Position numbers and translations under genes: made by a program
Assembly: GCF_001905505.1 (NCBI RefSeq)
Contig: NZ_LIPG01000005.1
Span: 475,621 to 539,620, forward strand
Direction: 5' to 3'
DNA: 64,000 nucleotides
Source: Streptomyces sp. CB02058
Lineage (GTDB): Bacteria > Actinomycetota > Actinomycetes > Streptomycetales > Streptomycetaceae
Notes under the pieces: generated by a model
Seen by the model: only the letters and a program-made list of their open reading frames with translations
Database searches by the model: none
What the model was told of the DNA's origin: nothing
In this document: in pieces, positions 1 through 9,337 of the stretch
Layout of the letters: every line of letters begins with the position of its first letter
Numbering within the stretch: the first letter of the stretch is position 1

Positions 1-19
1 CCGTGGCTCCACTCACGCT

Positions 20-2647
20 CTACTCCTCGTGCTCCCCGGCCGAAGGCGCCGTGCCCTCGACTGTGCCCTCGACCACGCTCTCGGCATGGGCCTCGACCGT
101 GGCGCCTTCGGCCTCATCGGTCCCGTCGACCTCTTCGGCCTCACGACCGGCCTCGGCGTTGCGCGCGATACCGACGACGGCATCGCGCTTGCCCAGATTG
201 ATCAGTTGGACGCCCATGGTGTCACGGCCCGTCTCCCTGACTTCATTGACTCGCGTACGGATCACACCACCGCCGAGCGTGATGGCGAGGATCTCGTCCG
301 CTTCCTCCACCACCAGCGCGCCGACGAGCGACCCGCGGTCCTCGACGATCTTGGCCGCCTTGATGCCCAGACCGCCACGGCCCTGGACGCGGTACTCGTC
401 GACCGCGGTCCGCTTCGCGTACCCGCCGTCGGTGGCAGTGAACACGAACGTACCGGGCCGGACAACATTCATCGAGAGCAGTTCGTCGCCCTCGCGGAAA
501 CTCATGCCCTTCACGCCCGACGTCGCGCGGCCCATCGGGCGCAGCGCGTCGTCCGTCGCCGTGAACCTGATCGACTGGGCCTTCCTGCTGATGAGCAGCA
601 GGTCGTCCTCGGCCGACACCAACTCGGCGCCGATCAGCTCGTCGTCCGCGCCGCTCTCGGTCTCCCGGAGGTTGATCGCGATGACGCCACCGGAACGCGG
701 CGAGTCGTAGTCCTTGAGCGAGGTCTTCTTCACCAGACCGCCCTTGGTCGCCAGGACCAGGTAGGGCGCCGCCTCGTAGTCGCGGATCGCGAGGATCTGG
801 GCGATCTGCTCGTCCGGCTGGAAGGCGAGGAGGTTCGCGACGTGCTGGCCACGCGCGTCCCGGCCGGCGTCCGGCAGTTCGTACGCCTTGGCCCGGTAGA
901 CCCGGCCCTTGTTCGTGAAGAACAGCAGCCAGTGGTGCGTCGTCGACACGAAGAAGTGGTCGACGATGTCGTCTTCCTTGAGCTTCGTGCCCCGGACGCC
1001 CTTGCCGCCGCGCTTCTGCGAGCGGTAGTCGTCCGTCTTGGTGCGCTTGACGTAGCCGCCGCGGGAGATCGTGACGACGATGTCCTCCTCGGCGATGAGG
1101 TCCTCGATGGACATGTCACCGTCGAAGGGCACCAGCTTCGAGCGCCGGTCGTCGCCGAACTTGTCGACGATCGCCGCCAGTTCCTCGCTGACGATCTGCC
1201 GCTGCCGCGCCGGCGACGCGAGGATCTCGTTGTACTCGTTGATCTTCGCCTGGAGTTCGTCGTGCTCGGCGGTGATCTTCTGGTGCTCCAGCGCGGCCAG
1301 ACGGCGCAGCTGCATCTCCAGGATCGCGTTCGCCTGGATCTCGTCGATCTCCAGCAGGCCCATCAGGCCCTCGCGCGCGATCTCCACCGTGTTGCTGCGA
1401 CGGATGAGGGCGATGACCTCTTCGATCGCGTCCAGCGCCTTGAGCAGGCCGCGCAGGATGTGCGCCCGCTCCTCGGCCTTGCGCAGGCGGAACCTCGTAC
1501 GCCGGACGATGACCTCGATCTGGTGCGTCACCCAGTGGCGGATGAACGCGTCGATCGACAGCGTGCGCGGCACCCCGTCGACGAGCGCCAGCATGTTCGC
1601 GCCGAAGTTCGTCTGCAGGTCGGTGTGCTTGTAGAGGTTGTTGAGCACGACCTTGGCGACCGCGTCACGCTTCAGCACGACGACCAGGCGCTGGCCCGTG
1701 CGCGAGGACGTCTCGTCGCGGACGTCAGCGATGCCGCCGACCTTGCCGTCCTTCACCAGGTCGGCGATCTTCTGCGCGAGGTTGTCGGGGTTGGTCTGGA
1801 ACGGAAGCTCCGTGACGACCAGGCACTGCCTGTTCTGGATCTCCTCCACCGCGACGACCGCGCGCATGGTGATCGAGCCACGGCCGGTGCGGTACGCCTC
1901 CTCGATGCCCTTGCGGCCCACGACCAGCGCGCCGGTCGGGAAGTCCGGGCCCTTGATCCGCTCGATCAGGGCGTCCAGGAGCTCCTCGTGCGAGGCCTCC
2001 GGGTTCTCCAGGTACCACTGGGCACCGGCGGCGACCTCACGCAGGTTGTGCGGCGGGATGTTGGTCGCCATACCGACCGCGATGCCGGCGGAACCGTTCA
2101 CCAGGAGGTTCGGGATGCGCGCCGGCAGGACCGTCGGCTCCTGGTTGCGGCCGTCGTAGTTGTCCTGGAAGTCGACGGTCTCCTCGTCGATGTCCCGGAC
2201 CATCTCCATGGACAGCGGCATCATCTTGCACTCGGTGTACCGCATGGCGGCGGCCGGGTCGTTGCCCGGGGAACCGAAGTTGCCGTTGGAGTCCACCAGC
2301 GGCATGCGCAGCGACCACGGCTGCGCGAGGCGCACCAGGGCGTCATAGATGGAGGAGTCGCCGTGCGGGTGGTACGTGCCCATGACGTCGCCGACGACGC
2401 GGGCGCACTTGTAGAAGCCCTTCTCGGGCCGGTAGCCGCCGTCGTACATCGCGTACAGCACGCGGCGGTGGACGGGCTTCAGACCGTCCCTCACGTCGGG
2501 CAGGGCACGCGACACGATGACGGACATCGCGTAGTCGAGGTAGGAGCGCTGCATCTCCGTCTCGAGCCCGACGGGCTCGACACGCATGCCCACGCCCGGG
2601 ACGATGGGCTCCTCTTCGGGCATCACAGGGGTGTTCTCGTCGGCCAT
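20..2647 (-). CDS. gyrA: DNA gyrase subunit A
   Basis: GyrA is the DNA-breaking and rejoining half of the A2B2 gyrase that introduces negative supercoils ahead of replication forks. The 875-residue protein has the breakage-reunion domain first: the catalytic tyrosine lies in the motif AAMRYTE at about residue 136, and the quinolone-region sequence PHGDSSIYDAL is intact upstream of it. The C-terminal beta-pinwheel DNA-wrapping domain carries the GyrA box QRRGGKG near residue 542. Start is an ATG; the first 20 or so residues are an acidic, poorly conserved extension, and the tail is Glu-rich. It follows gyrB by 46 bp on the same strand, so the two are probably cotranscribed. Length is normal for actinobacterial GyrA. 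Identification is secure. Confidence 0.98.
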   Translation of the reverse strand: MADENTPVMPEEEPIVPGVGMRVEPVGLETEMQRSYLDYAMSVIVSRALPDVRDGLKPVHRRVLYAMYDGGYRPEKGFYKCARVVGDVMGTYHPHGDSSIYDALVRLAQPWSLRMPLVDSNGNFGSPGNDPAAAMRYTECKMMPLSMEMVRDIDEETVDFQDNYDGRNQEPTVLPARIPNLLVNGSAGIAVGMATNIPPHNLREVAAGAQWYLENPEASHEELLDALIERIKGPDFPTGALVVGRKGIEEAYRTGRGSITMRAVVAVEEIQNRQCLVVTELPFQTNPDNLAQKIADLVKDGKVGGIADVRDETSSRTGQRLVVVLKRDAVAKVVLNNLYKHTDLQTNFGANMLALVDGVPRTLSIDAFIRHWVTHQIEVIVRRTRFRLRKAEERAHILRGLLKALDAIEEVIALIRRSNTVEIAREGLMGLLEIDEIQANAILEMQLRRLAALEHQKITAEHDELQAKINEYNEILASPARQRQIVSEELAAIVDKFGDDRRSKLVPFDGDMSIEDLIAEEDIVVTISRGGYVKRTKTDDYRSQKRGGKGVRGTKLKEDDIVDHFFVSTTHHWLLFFTNKGRVYRAKAYELPDAGRDARGQHVANLLAFQPDEQIAQILAIRDYEAAPYLVLATKGGLVKKTSLKDYDSPRSGGVIAINLRETESGADDELIGAELVSAEDDLLLISRKAQSIRFTATDDALRPMGRATSGVKGMSFREGDELLSMNVVRPGTFVFTATDGGYAKRTAVDEYRVQGRGGLGIKAAKIVEDRGSLVGALVVEEADEILAITLGGGVIRTRVNEVRETGRDTMGVQLINLGKRDAVVGIARNAEAGREAEEVDGTDEAEGATVEAHAESVVEGTVEGTAPSAGEHEE

Positions 2648-2693
2648 TGCTGGTCAAAGTCCTTTCGCGCTACGGCTTGCTTGTACGGCCGAC

Positions 2694-4739
2694 TCAGATG
2701 TCGAGGAAGCGGACGTCCTTGGCGTTGCGCTGGATGAACGAGCGCCGTGCCTCGACGTCCTCGCCCATCAGCACCGAGAACAGGTCGTCGGCCTGCGCGG
2801 CGTCGTCCAGCGTGACCTGGCCGAGCACACGGTGGTCGACGTCCATCGTGGTGACGCGCAGCTCCTCGGCGTTCATCTCACCGAGCCCCTTGAAGCGCTG
2901 GATCGAGTCTTCCTTGATGCGCTTGCCGTTCTGCTTGCCCAGGGCCACCAGGGCGTCGCGCTCGCGGTCCGAGTACGCGTACTCGAAGTCGTCGCGGCCC
3001 CACTTGATCTTGTAGAGCGGCGGGCGCGAGAGGTAGACGTGCCCGGACTCGACCAGCGGCCGCATGAAGCGGAACAGGAAGGTCAGCAGCAGGGTGTTGA
3101 TGTGCTGGCCGTCGACGTCGGCGTCCGCCATCAGAATGATCTTGTGATAGCGGAGCTTCTCGATGTCGAAGTCCTCGTGGACCCCGGTGCCGAAGGCCGA
3201 GATCAGCGCCTGGACCTCGGTGTTCTGCAGGATCTTGTCGATGCGGGCCTTCTCGACGTTCAGGATCTTGCCCCGGATCGGCAGGATGGCCTGGTACATC
3301 GGGTTACGGCCGGACTTCGCCGAACCACCGGCGGAGTCACCCTCGACGATGAAGATCTCGCACTTCGTCGGGTCGTTGGACTGGCAGTCGCTCAGCTTGC
3401 CCGGCAGCGAGGCGCTCTCCAGGAGCCCCTTGCGCCGGGTGAGGTCACGCGCCTTGCGCGCCGCGACACGGGCCGTGGAGGCCGCGATGCCCTTGCGGAT
3501 GATGTCGGCGGCCTCGTTGGGGTTCCGGTCGAACCAGTCCGTCAGCTGCTCGTGGACCACCTTCTGGACGAAGGTCTTGGCCTCGGTGTTGCCCAGCTTG
3601 GTCTTCGTCTGGCCCTCGAACTGCGGCTCGCCCAGCTTCACCGAGATGATCGCCGTCAGACCCTCGCGGACGTCCTCACCGGTGAGGTTGTCGTCCTTCT
3701 CGCGCAGCAGCTTCTTGTCGCGCGCGTAGCGGTTGACCAGCGAGGTCAGCGCCGCGCGGAAGCCCTCCTCGTGAGTACCGCCCTCGTGCGTGTGGATCGC
3801 GTTGGCGAAGGAGTAGACGCCCTCGCTGTACTGCGTGTTCCACTGCATGGCGATCTCGACCGAGAGGAGGCGCTCCTTGTCCTCGGCCTCGATGTCGATC
3901 ACCGACTGGTGAATCAGCTCGCCCTTGCGGGAGTTGAGGTACTTGACGAAGTCGACGATGCCGTTCTCGTAGTGGTACGTGACCGTGCGGGTCGACTCCT
4001 CGTCCGGTACGTCCACCACCTCGGCGCTGTCCGCGCCCGCCGTGGCCTTCGCCGCCTCGCGCTCGTCGGTGAGCTTGAGGGTGAGTCCCTTGTTGAGGAA
4101 CGCCATCTCCTGGAAGCGGCGCGAGAGGGTCTCGAAGGAGTAGTCGGTGGTCTCGAAGACATCGCCGTCGGCCCAGAAGGTGACGGTCGTACCCGTCTCC
4201 TCGGTGGCCTCGTGACGGGCCAGCGGGGCCGTCGGGACACCGAGCTTGTAGTCCTGGGTCCAGCGGTGACCGTCCGTCTTGACCTCGACGGCCACCCGCG
4301 TGGACAGAGCGTTGACGACGGACACACCGACGCCGTGCAGACCACCGGAGACGGCGTAACCGCCACCGCCGAACTTTCCGCCCGCGTGCAGGACGGTGAG
4401 CACGACCTCGACGGCCGGCTTGCCCTCGGACGGCACGATGCCGACCGGGATACCGCGGCCGTTGTCGACCACGCGCACCCCGCCGTCGGCGAGGATCGTG
4501 ACGTCGATGGTGTCCGCGTGCCCGGCCATCGCCTCGTCGACCGAGTTGTCGACAACCTCTTGCACGAGGTGGTGGAGACCGCGCTCACCGGTGGACCCGA
4601 TGTACATGCCGGGTCGCTTGCGGACCGCGTCCAGGCCTTCGAGCACGGTGATCGCGCTCGCGTCGTACGAGGCGGTCACCTCGCCGTGCTCACCGGCTGT
4701 GGACGGAATGTTCTCGTTGGGGTTGCCGGAATCGGCCAC
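2694..4739 (-). CDS. gyrB: DNA gyrase subunit B
   Basis: GyrB is the ATPase subunit of gyrase. GHKL ATP-binding motifs come first (EVVDNSVDEAMAG at about residue 60, DNGRGIPV about 30 residues on), then the transducer, then the TOPRIM domain with EGDSAGGSAKSGR near residue 465 and the metal-binding MADADVDGQH near residue 536. The chosen GTG start gives 681 residues beginning MADSGNPNEN and has an AAAGGG ribosome-binding site about 6 bp upstream; a GTG at 4763 is also in frame but has no such signal. The preceding 400 bp carry no gene and probably hold the promoter. The protein is expected to pair with GyrA encoded just downstream. Identification is secure; only the start is a choice. Confidence 0.97.
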   Translation of the reverse strand: MADSGNPNENIPSTAGEHGEVTASYDASAITVLEGLDAVRKRPGMYIGSTGERGLHHLVQEVVDNSVDEAMAGHADTIDVTILADGGVRVVDNGRGIPVGIVPSEGKPAVEVVLTVLHAGGKFGGGGYAVSGGLHGVGVSVVNALSTRVAVEVKTDGHRWTQDYKLGVPTAPLARHEATEETGTTVTFWADGDVFETTDYSFETLSRRFQEMAFLNKGLTLKLTDEREAAKATAGADSAEVVDVPDEESTRTVTYHYENGIVDFVKYLNSRKGELIHQSVIDIEAEDKERLLSVEIAMQWNTQYSEGVYSFANAIHTHEGGTHEEGFRAALTSLVNRYARDKKLLREKDDNLTGEDVREGLTAIISVKLGEPQFEGQTKTKLGNTEAKTFVQKVVHEQLTDWFDRNPNEAADIIRKGIAASTARVAARKARDLTRRKGLLESASLPGKLSDCQSNDPTKCEIFIVEGDSAGGSAKSGRNPMYQAILPIRGKILNVEKARIDKILQNTEVQALISAFGTGVHEDFDIEKLRYHKIILMADADVDGQHINTLLLTFLFRFMRPLVESGHVYLSRPPLYKIKWGRDDFEYAYSDRERDALVALGKQNGKRIKEDSIQRFKGLGEMNAEELRVTTMDVDHRVLGQVTLDDAAQADDLFSVLMGEDVEARRSFIQRNAKDVRFLDI

Positions 4740-5143
4740 GAAGCGCCCTTTCTGGCACAGCACAGGCCGTTCTCCGGCAGGCGGGAGCGGCTGCGTCGTT
4801 CGGCTTGTATCGACGACTCCCGCGAGGAAGCGGGATTGTCCACCAGTCTACCGGTAGCGCCGACATGAATGGGGGTTTGCTGGCGCCTGAGTACGCATGT
4901 GCCGCCCTGAATGAGCGGCTGACGACTCCCCATATTCAGGAAGGGGCCCTGAGAGGCTCACGAGGGCATTGCGCGCTTCGGGCTGTCAACCTCCCGCTAC
5001 GGTGAGGGACGCCTCAGGTTTCCCGTACGCCACAAAGACAGACAAAGCCGTACAGACCGGAAACACCGAGTCCTCAGCAAAACGGGACAGACACGGATGG
5101 GCTTGCTGCCGGGCCCGGGAGGCGGATCCGGGAAAAGGCCTGC
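4740..5143. other. Intergenic region between gyrB and the DUF721 gene
   Basis: About 400 bp without a convincing gene. On the minus strand a TTGACA hexamer at 4984-4989 is a good candidate -35 box for gyrB, but I do not see a clear -10 at the usual distance, so I do not annotate a promoter. GC content dips relative to the flanking genes around 5020-5090, as expected for non-coding sequence. No strong hairpin was recognised downstream of the DUF721 gene. Confidence 0.5.
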
Positions 5144-5713
5144 TCAGCCGTAGGTGTCTCCGGGGCCCTTGCTTCCGGGAGTCCGAAGAGGGCCGAATCT
5201 GCGCTGTGGTCCGCCCGGACCCAGCACCTTGATCATCCGGACCGTTCCGTGGCCGAGGTCCGTGTTGAGCCGGGCCACCAGCTGCGGGGCCAGCAGCCGC
5301 AGCTGCGTCGCCCACGCCGTCGAGTCGCACTGCACCGTCAGAACCCGCTCGGCCGGATCCTCGTCGTACCGCACGGGCACGCAGTGATTGGCCAGATCGT
5401 CCCCCACGATCTGTGGCCACCGGCCCATCACTCCGCCGACCGCGGCGGGGGTCTCCCAGCCGCGCTCGGTGATCAGCCTGTTGATCGCCGACCCCAGGGC
5501 CAGCGGATCGCGGCCGTCGGAGCGCGCACCGGAACGCAGCCCGCCACCGCGCCTGGCCTGCTTCTTCTGCTGGGCTGCCGCGCCTCTGGCACGGGCCTGC
5601 TCCTTCGCCGCCCGCAACGCCACCCGTGCCAGGTCGACCCCGGACACCTCCGGCTGCTTCGCCGGGACGGGTCCGGACCCGTCCTGCTCGCGCTTCTCGC
5701 CCTGATCGCTCAC
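5144..5713 (-). CDS. dciA: DUF721 protein, probable DciA-type helicase operator
   Basis: This 189-residue protein has a low-complexity basic N-terminal half rich in Ala, Arg and Gln (about residues 30-70) followed by a DUF721 domain containing ERGWETPAAVGGVMGRWPQIVG, split here as ERGWETPAA then VMGRWPQIVG, and VQCDSTAWATQLRLLAPQL. DUF721 proteins are now called DciA and are thought to help load or operate the DnaB helicase in bacteria that lack DnaC or DnaI. The mycobacterial equivalent is Rv0004, also between recF and gyrB. The start overlaps the recF stop by 4 bp (ATGA arrangement), indicating translational coupling. The family call rests on the conserved W-x-x-I-V-G and STAWA-type motifs; the helicase role is from the family, not from this sequence. 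Confidence 0.88.
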   Translation of the reverse strand: MSDQGEKREQDGSGPVPAKQPEVSGVDLARVALRAAKEQARARGAAAQQKKQARRGGGLRSGARSDGRDPLALGSAINRLITERGWETPAAVGGVMGRWPQIVGDDLANHCVPVRYDEDPAERVLTVQCDSTAWATQLRLLAPQLVARLNTDLGHGTVRMIKVLGPGGPQRRFGPLRTPGSKGPGDTYG

Positions 5714-6840
5714 AACCGCTCCACCGATCCGGCGGACACCGTGTACCGGGCGCCCGTCAGAACCCCCGGGACGTCGTCGTCCACGGCGGCCGTCACCAGC
5801 ACCTGCTCGCCGGGGGCCACCAGCTCGGCCAGCCGCTCACGGCGGCGCGCGTCCAGCTCGGCGAAGACGTCGTCGAGCACCAGCACCGGCTCGTTGCCCT
5901 CGGTGCGCAGCAGGTCGTACGAGGCCAGCCGCAGCGCGAGCGCGTAGGACCAGGACTCGCCGTGGCTGGCGTACCCCTTCGCCGGCATCCCGCGCAGGCC
6001 CAGCACCAGGTCGTCGCGGTGCGGGCCGACCAGCGTCACCCCACGCTCGATCTCCTGCTTGCGGGCCTCGGCCAGCGCGGCCATCACCTGCTCGTACAGC
6101 TCCTCGCGGGTGCGTGCGGGATCCACGTCGGCCCCGACCGAGCTGCGGTACTCCAGGGTCACGGGTCCACCGCCCGGGGCGACATCGGCGTACGCCTTGT
6201 CCGCGAGCGGCTGGAGGGTGGCGATCAGATCCAGCCGCTGTGCCAGCAACTCCGCCCCCACCTGGCCGAGATGCTGGTCCCACACGTCCAGGGTGGACAG
6301 GTCCAGCGACCGGCCGCCGTGCCTGCGGGCCATGGCGGCGGACTTCAGCAGGGTGTTGCGCTGCTTCAGCACCCGCTCGTAGTCGGAGCGGACGCCCGCC
6401 ATGCGAGGGGAGCGCGCGGTGATCAGCTCGTCGAGGAAGCGCCGGCGCTCGCCCGGATCGCCCTTCACCAGGGCCAGGTCCTCGGGGGCGAAGAGCACCG
6501 TCCGCACGATCCCCAGGACGTCACGCGGTCTGACCTGCGAGGACCTGTTGATACGCGCCCGATTGGCGCGGCCGGGGTTGAGCTCCAGCTCGATCAGCTG
6601 TGACCGCTCGCCCTGGGTGACCGCGGCACGGACCACGGCGCGCTCGGCGCCCATCCGCACCAGCGGGGCGTCCGACGACACCCGGTGGCTGCCGAGCGTC
6701 GCGAGATAGCCGACCGCCTCGACGAGATTGGTCTTGCCCTGGCCGTTGGCCCCCACGAACACGGTGACGCCCGGGTCGAGAGGAACCTCGACCCGGGCGT
6801 ACGAGCGGAAGTCGGCCAGCGAAAGATGCGTGACGTGCAT
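5710..6840 (-). CDS. recF: DNA replication/repair protein RecF
   Basis: RecF is an SMC-like ATPase that, with RecO and RecR, loads RecA at single-strand gaps and stalled forks. The 376-residue sequence opens with the conserved MHVTHLSLADFRSY, then a Walker A motif GANGQGKTNLVEAVGYL near residue 32. The ABC signature region and Walker B (VLVLDDVFAELD, about residue 330) are in order at the C-terminus. Length is typical. It lies between gnd and the dciA-type gene, overlaps the latter by 4 bp and so is probably expressed with it. In many bacteria recF directly follows dnaN; here gnd is interposed, as in other Streptomyces. Identification is secure. Confidence 0.97.
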   Translation of the reverse strand: MHVTHLSLADFRSYARVEVPLDPGVTVFVGANGQGKTNLVEAVGYLATLGSHRVSSDAPLVRMGAERAVVRAAVTQGERSQLIELELNPGRANRARINRSSQVRPRDVLGIVRTVLFAPEDLALVKGDPGERRRFLDELITARSPRMAGVRSDYERVLKQRNTLLKSAAMARRHGGRSLDLSTLDVWDQHLGQVGAELLAQRLDLIATLQPLADKAYADVAPGGGPVTLEYRSSVGADVDPARTREELYEQVMAALAEARKQEIERGVTLVGPHRDDLVLGLRGMPAKGYASHGESWSYALALRLASYDLLRTEGNEPVLVLDDVFAELDARRRERLAELVAPGEQVLVTAAVDDDVPGVLTGARYTVSAGSVERL

Positions 6841-6926
6841 GATCGCCGACCCTTCGACTGCTTGCTCTGCTGTGTGCTGCTGTGCCGCGGGCCGTCCTCC
6901 GGCTCACGGCTGCTTCTTGCTCGCCG

Positions 6927-7805
6927 CTACTTCTTGTTCTCGACGGCGTGGCCACCGAACTGGTTGCGCAGCGCGGCGATCATCTTCATCTGCGGCGAGT
7001 CGTCCTGCCGCGAGGCGAAGCGCGCGAAGAGGGACGCGGTGATCGCGGGCAGCGGCACCGCGTTGTCGATGGCGGCCTCGACCGTCCACCGGCCCTCGCC
7101 GGAGTCCGCGGCGAAGCCACGGAGCTGGTCGAGGTGCTCGTCGTCGTCGAGCGCGTTGACCGCCAGGTCGAGCAGCCAGGAACGGATGACCGTGCCCTCC
7201 TGCCAGGAGCGGAAGACCTCGCGCACGTCGGTGACGGAGTCGACCTTCTCCAGGAGCTCCCAGCCCTCGGCGTAGGCCTGCATCATGGCGTACTCGATGC
7301 CGTTGTGGACCATCTTGGCGAAGTGGCCGGCGCCGACCTTGCCCGCGTGGACGGAACCGAACTCACCCTCGGGCTTGAGCGCGTCGAAGACCGGCTGGAC
7401 CTTCTCGACGTTCGCGGCGTCGCCGCCGTACATCAGGGCGTAGCCGTTCTCCAGGCCCCAGACACCGCCGGAGACGCCGCAGTCGACGAAGCCGATGCCC
7501 TTGATGCCCAGCTCGACCGCGTGCTTCTCGTCGTCGGTCCAGCGGGAGTTCCCACCGTCGACGACGACGTCGCCCGGGGAGAGCAGCTCGGCCAGCTCGT
7601 CGATGGTGGACTGGGTCGCGGCGCCGGCCGGGACCATCACCCACACGACGCGCGGGCCCTTGAGCTTGCCCACAAGCTCTTCCAGGCTGTGGACATCGGC
7701 GACGTCCGGGTTGCGGTCGTAACCGATGACCGTGTGGCCTGCGCGGCGGATGCGCTCGCGCATGTTGCCGCCCATCTTGCCGAGGCCGACGAGACCGAGC
7801 TCCAT
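6927..7805 (-). CDS. gnd: 6-phosphogluconate dehydrogenase, short decarboxylating form
   Basis: The enzyme oxidatively decarboxylates 6-phosphogluconate to ribulose 5-phosphate in the pentose phosphate pathway. The 292-residue protein is the short (GndA-like, about 300 residue) type rather than the 470-residue enterobacterial type. The N-terminal Rossmann fold reads MELGLVGLGKMGGNM; the GGVWGLENGY region and the K-x-x-x-N catalytic block GAGHFAKMVHNGIEYAMMQ (Lys about 165, Asn about 169) are intact. The gene sits between dnaN and recF on the same strand, so it probably shares transcription with replication genes although its role is metabolic. This position is an actinomycete peculiarity rather than a sign of a recent insertion; codon use matches the neighbours. 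Confidence 0.95.
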   Translation of the reverse strand: MELGLVGLGKMGGNMRERIRRAGHTVIGYDRNPDVADVHSLEELVGKLKGPRVVWVMVPAGAATQSTIDELAELLSPGDVVVDGGNSRWTDDEKHAVELGIKGIGFVDCGVSGGVWGLENGYALMYGGDAANVEKVQPVFDALKPEGEFGSVHAGKVGAGHFAKMVHNGIEYAMMQAYAEGWELLEKVDSVTDVREVFRSWQEGTVIRSWLLDLAVNALDDDEHLDQLRGFAADSGEGRWTVEAAIDNAVPLPAITASLFARFASRQDDSPQMKMIAALRNQFGGHAVENKK

Positions 7806-7950
7806 CAGAGATTCCTTTAGCGTTGTGCCGATTCGTACCTGGGACCGAGCCTACGCCCGGCCGGTACCGCACGGCGGGGTGCAGCACGGCGGGCTCGCTC
7901 GGCGCTGAGCCTGTCCACCGGAAGCTGCCATGACAGGAACGACCGCCGGG

Positions 7951-9081
7951 TCAGCCCGAGAGGCGGACCGGCATGATCAGGTACTTGTACGCGTCGTTCG
8001 CCTCGGCGTCGACGGCGGGACGGCCGCTGAGCAGGGCCGGCTTCGTCGACGTCGTGAAGGAGAGCTGGGCGACGGGGGAGTCGATCGCGCTGAGACCGTC
8101 CAGCAGGAAGGTCGGGTTGAAGGCGATCGAGATGTCGTCGCCCTCCAGCACGGCGTCGACACGCTCCACAGCCTGTGCGTCGTCGCTGGAACCGGCTTCC
8201 AGGATCAGAACGCCCTGCTCGAAGCTGAGCCGCACCGGGGTGTTGCGCTCGGCGACGAGGGCGACACGCTTGACGGCCTCGACGAACGGGGCGGTCTCGA
8301 TCACCGCGACCGAGTTGAACTCGGTCGGGAAGAGCGTGCGGTACTTCGGGAGGTCGCCCTCGAGCAGCCGGGTGGTCGTGCGGCGGCCCGCGCCCTCGAA
8401 GCCGATGAGCCCCTCACCCGCACCCGAACCGGACAGGGCGAGCGTCACCGTGTCACCGCTGGTGAGCGCCTTGGCGGTGTCCAGGAGCGTCTTGGCGGGC
8501 ACCAGGGCCACGGCCGACGCGTCCGGGTTCTCCGGCTTCCACAGGAACTCGCGGACCGCGAAGCGGTAGCGGTCGGTCGACGCGAGGGTGACGGTGTCGC
8601 CCTCGATCTCGATCCGGACGCCGGTCAGGACGGGCAGGGTGTCGTCACGCCCTGCCGCGATGGCGACCTGGGCGGCAGCCGAGGCGAAGACCTCACCGGG
8701 GACGGTGCCCGTGGCCGTCGGCATCTGCGGCAGGGCCGGGTACTCCTCCACAGGCAGTGTGTGGAGGGTGAACCGCGAGGAGCCGCAGACCACCGTGGCC
8801 CGCACACCGTCGGTGGAGATCTCCACCGGGCGGTTCGGCAGGGCGCGGCAGATGTCGGCGAGGAGCCGGCCGGAGACGAGCACCGTGCCGTCCTCCTCGA
8901 TCTCGGCGTCCACCGAGACCTTGGCCGAGACCTCGTAGTCGAAGCTCGAGAAGCTGAGGGCTCCGTCCTCAGCCTTCAGGAGAAGGCCCGCGAGAACGGG
9001 CGCCGGCGGACGGGCCGGGAGGCTGCGGGCCACCCAGGCCACCGCCTCCGCGAGTACATCGCGCTCCACCCGGATCTTCAC
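7951..9081 (-). CDS. dnaN: DNA polymerase III sliding clamp (beta subunit)
   Basis: DnaN is the ring-shaped processivity clamp that tethers DNA polymerase III and other proteins to DNA. I start it at the GTG giving MKIRVERDVLAEAVAWVARS, which yields 376 residues, the usual actinomycete size; an in-frame GTG 147 bp further upstream would add an unrelated 49-residue extension. The three clamp folds are in order, ending in the conserved YLIMPVRLSG (the canonical MPMR-L C-terminus that closes the hydrophobic pocket). Upstream is oriC; downstream is gnd. As in most bacteria dnaA and dnaN lie next to each other with oriC between them. Identification is secure. Confidence 0.97.
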   Translation of the reverse strand: MKIRVERDVLAEAVAWVARSLPARPPAPVLAGLLLKAEDGALSFSSFDYEVSAKVSVDAEIEEDGTVLVSGRLLADICRALPNRPVEISTDGVRATVVCGSSRFTLHTLPVEEYPALPQMPTATGTVPGEVFASAAAQVAIAAGRDDTLPVLTGVRIEIEGDTVTLASTDRYRFAVREFLWKPENPDASAVALVPAKTLLDTAKALTSGDTVTLALSGSGAGEGLIGFEGAGRRTTTRLLEGDLPKYRTLFPTEFNSVAVIETAPFVEAVKRVALVAERNTPVRLSFEQGVLILEAGSSDDAQAVERVDAVLEGDDISIAFNPTFLLDGLSAIDSPVAQLSFTTSTKPALLSGRPAVDAEANDAYKYLIMPVRLSG

Positions 9082-9303
9082 CGGAACCGCCTCCTGCTGT
9101 TGCTCGCTCGCCCTGCTGGCCTTCGTCGTCTGATCGGGGCTCCCTGCCGAAGGGCTGGGGAGGCCGCCGGGGACCAGTCTGACGTACGGCACTGACACTC
9201 GTTGCTGCTCGGGGTCAAGTCGAGCCAAGAGGTTCGCCGCGCTCGCTCCTCGAGTTGTGCACAGGCCCCACTTCGAAGCTGATTCCTGGCTAACTCTGAG
9301 TGG

Positions 9304-9337
9304 TAGTAGTAGTAGGCCCTGTGGAAACCGTGGATAA
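9304..9337 (-). promoter_or_regulatory. Candidate DnaA-trio unwinding element of oriC
   Basis: Four head-to-tail TAG triplets (9304-9315) are followed by GCCC (9316-9319) and two abutting DnaA boxes, TGTGGAAAC at 9320-9328 and CGTGGATAA at 9329-9337. Read on the minus strand this is box, box, GC-rich spacer, then TAC repeats, that is 3'-GAT-5' triplets on the plus strand. This is the order of the basal unwinding system defined in Bacillus subtilis, where DnaA spreads from two boxes onto single-stranded DnaA-trios. The match is seen directly; its function here is inference. Confidence 0.75.

Noticed and set aside
29..2737. Very long open frame antisense to gyrA (902 codons)
   Set aside because: Mirror frame produced by the G/C-biased third codon positions of gyrA; composition is Arg/Asp/Val-rich without any domain.
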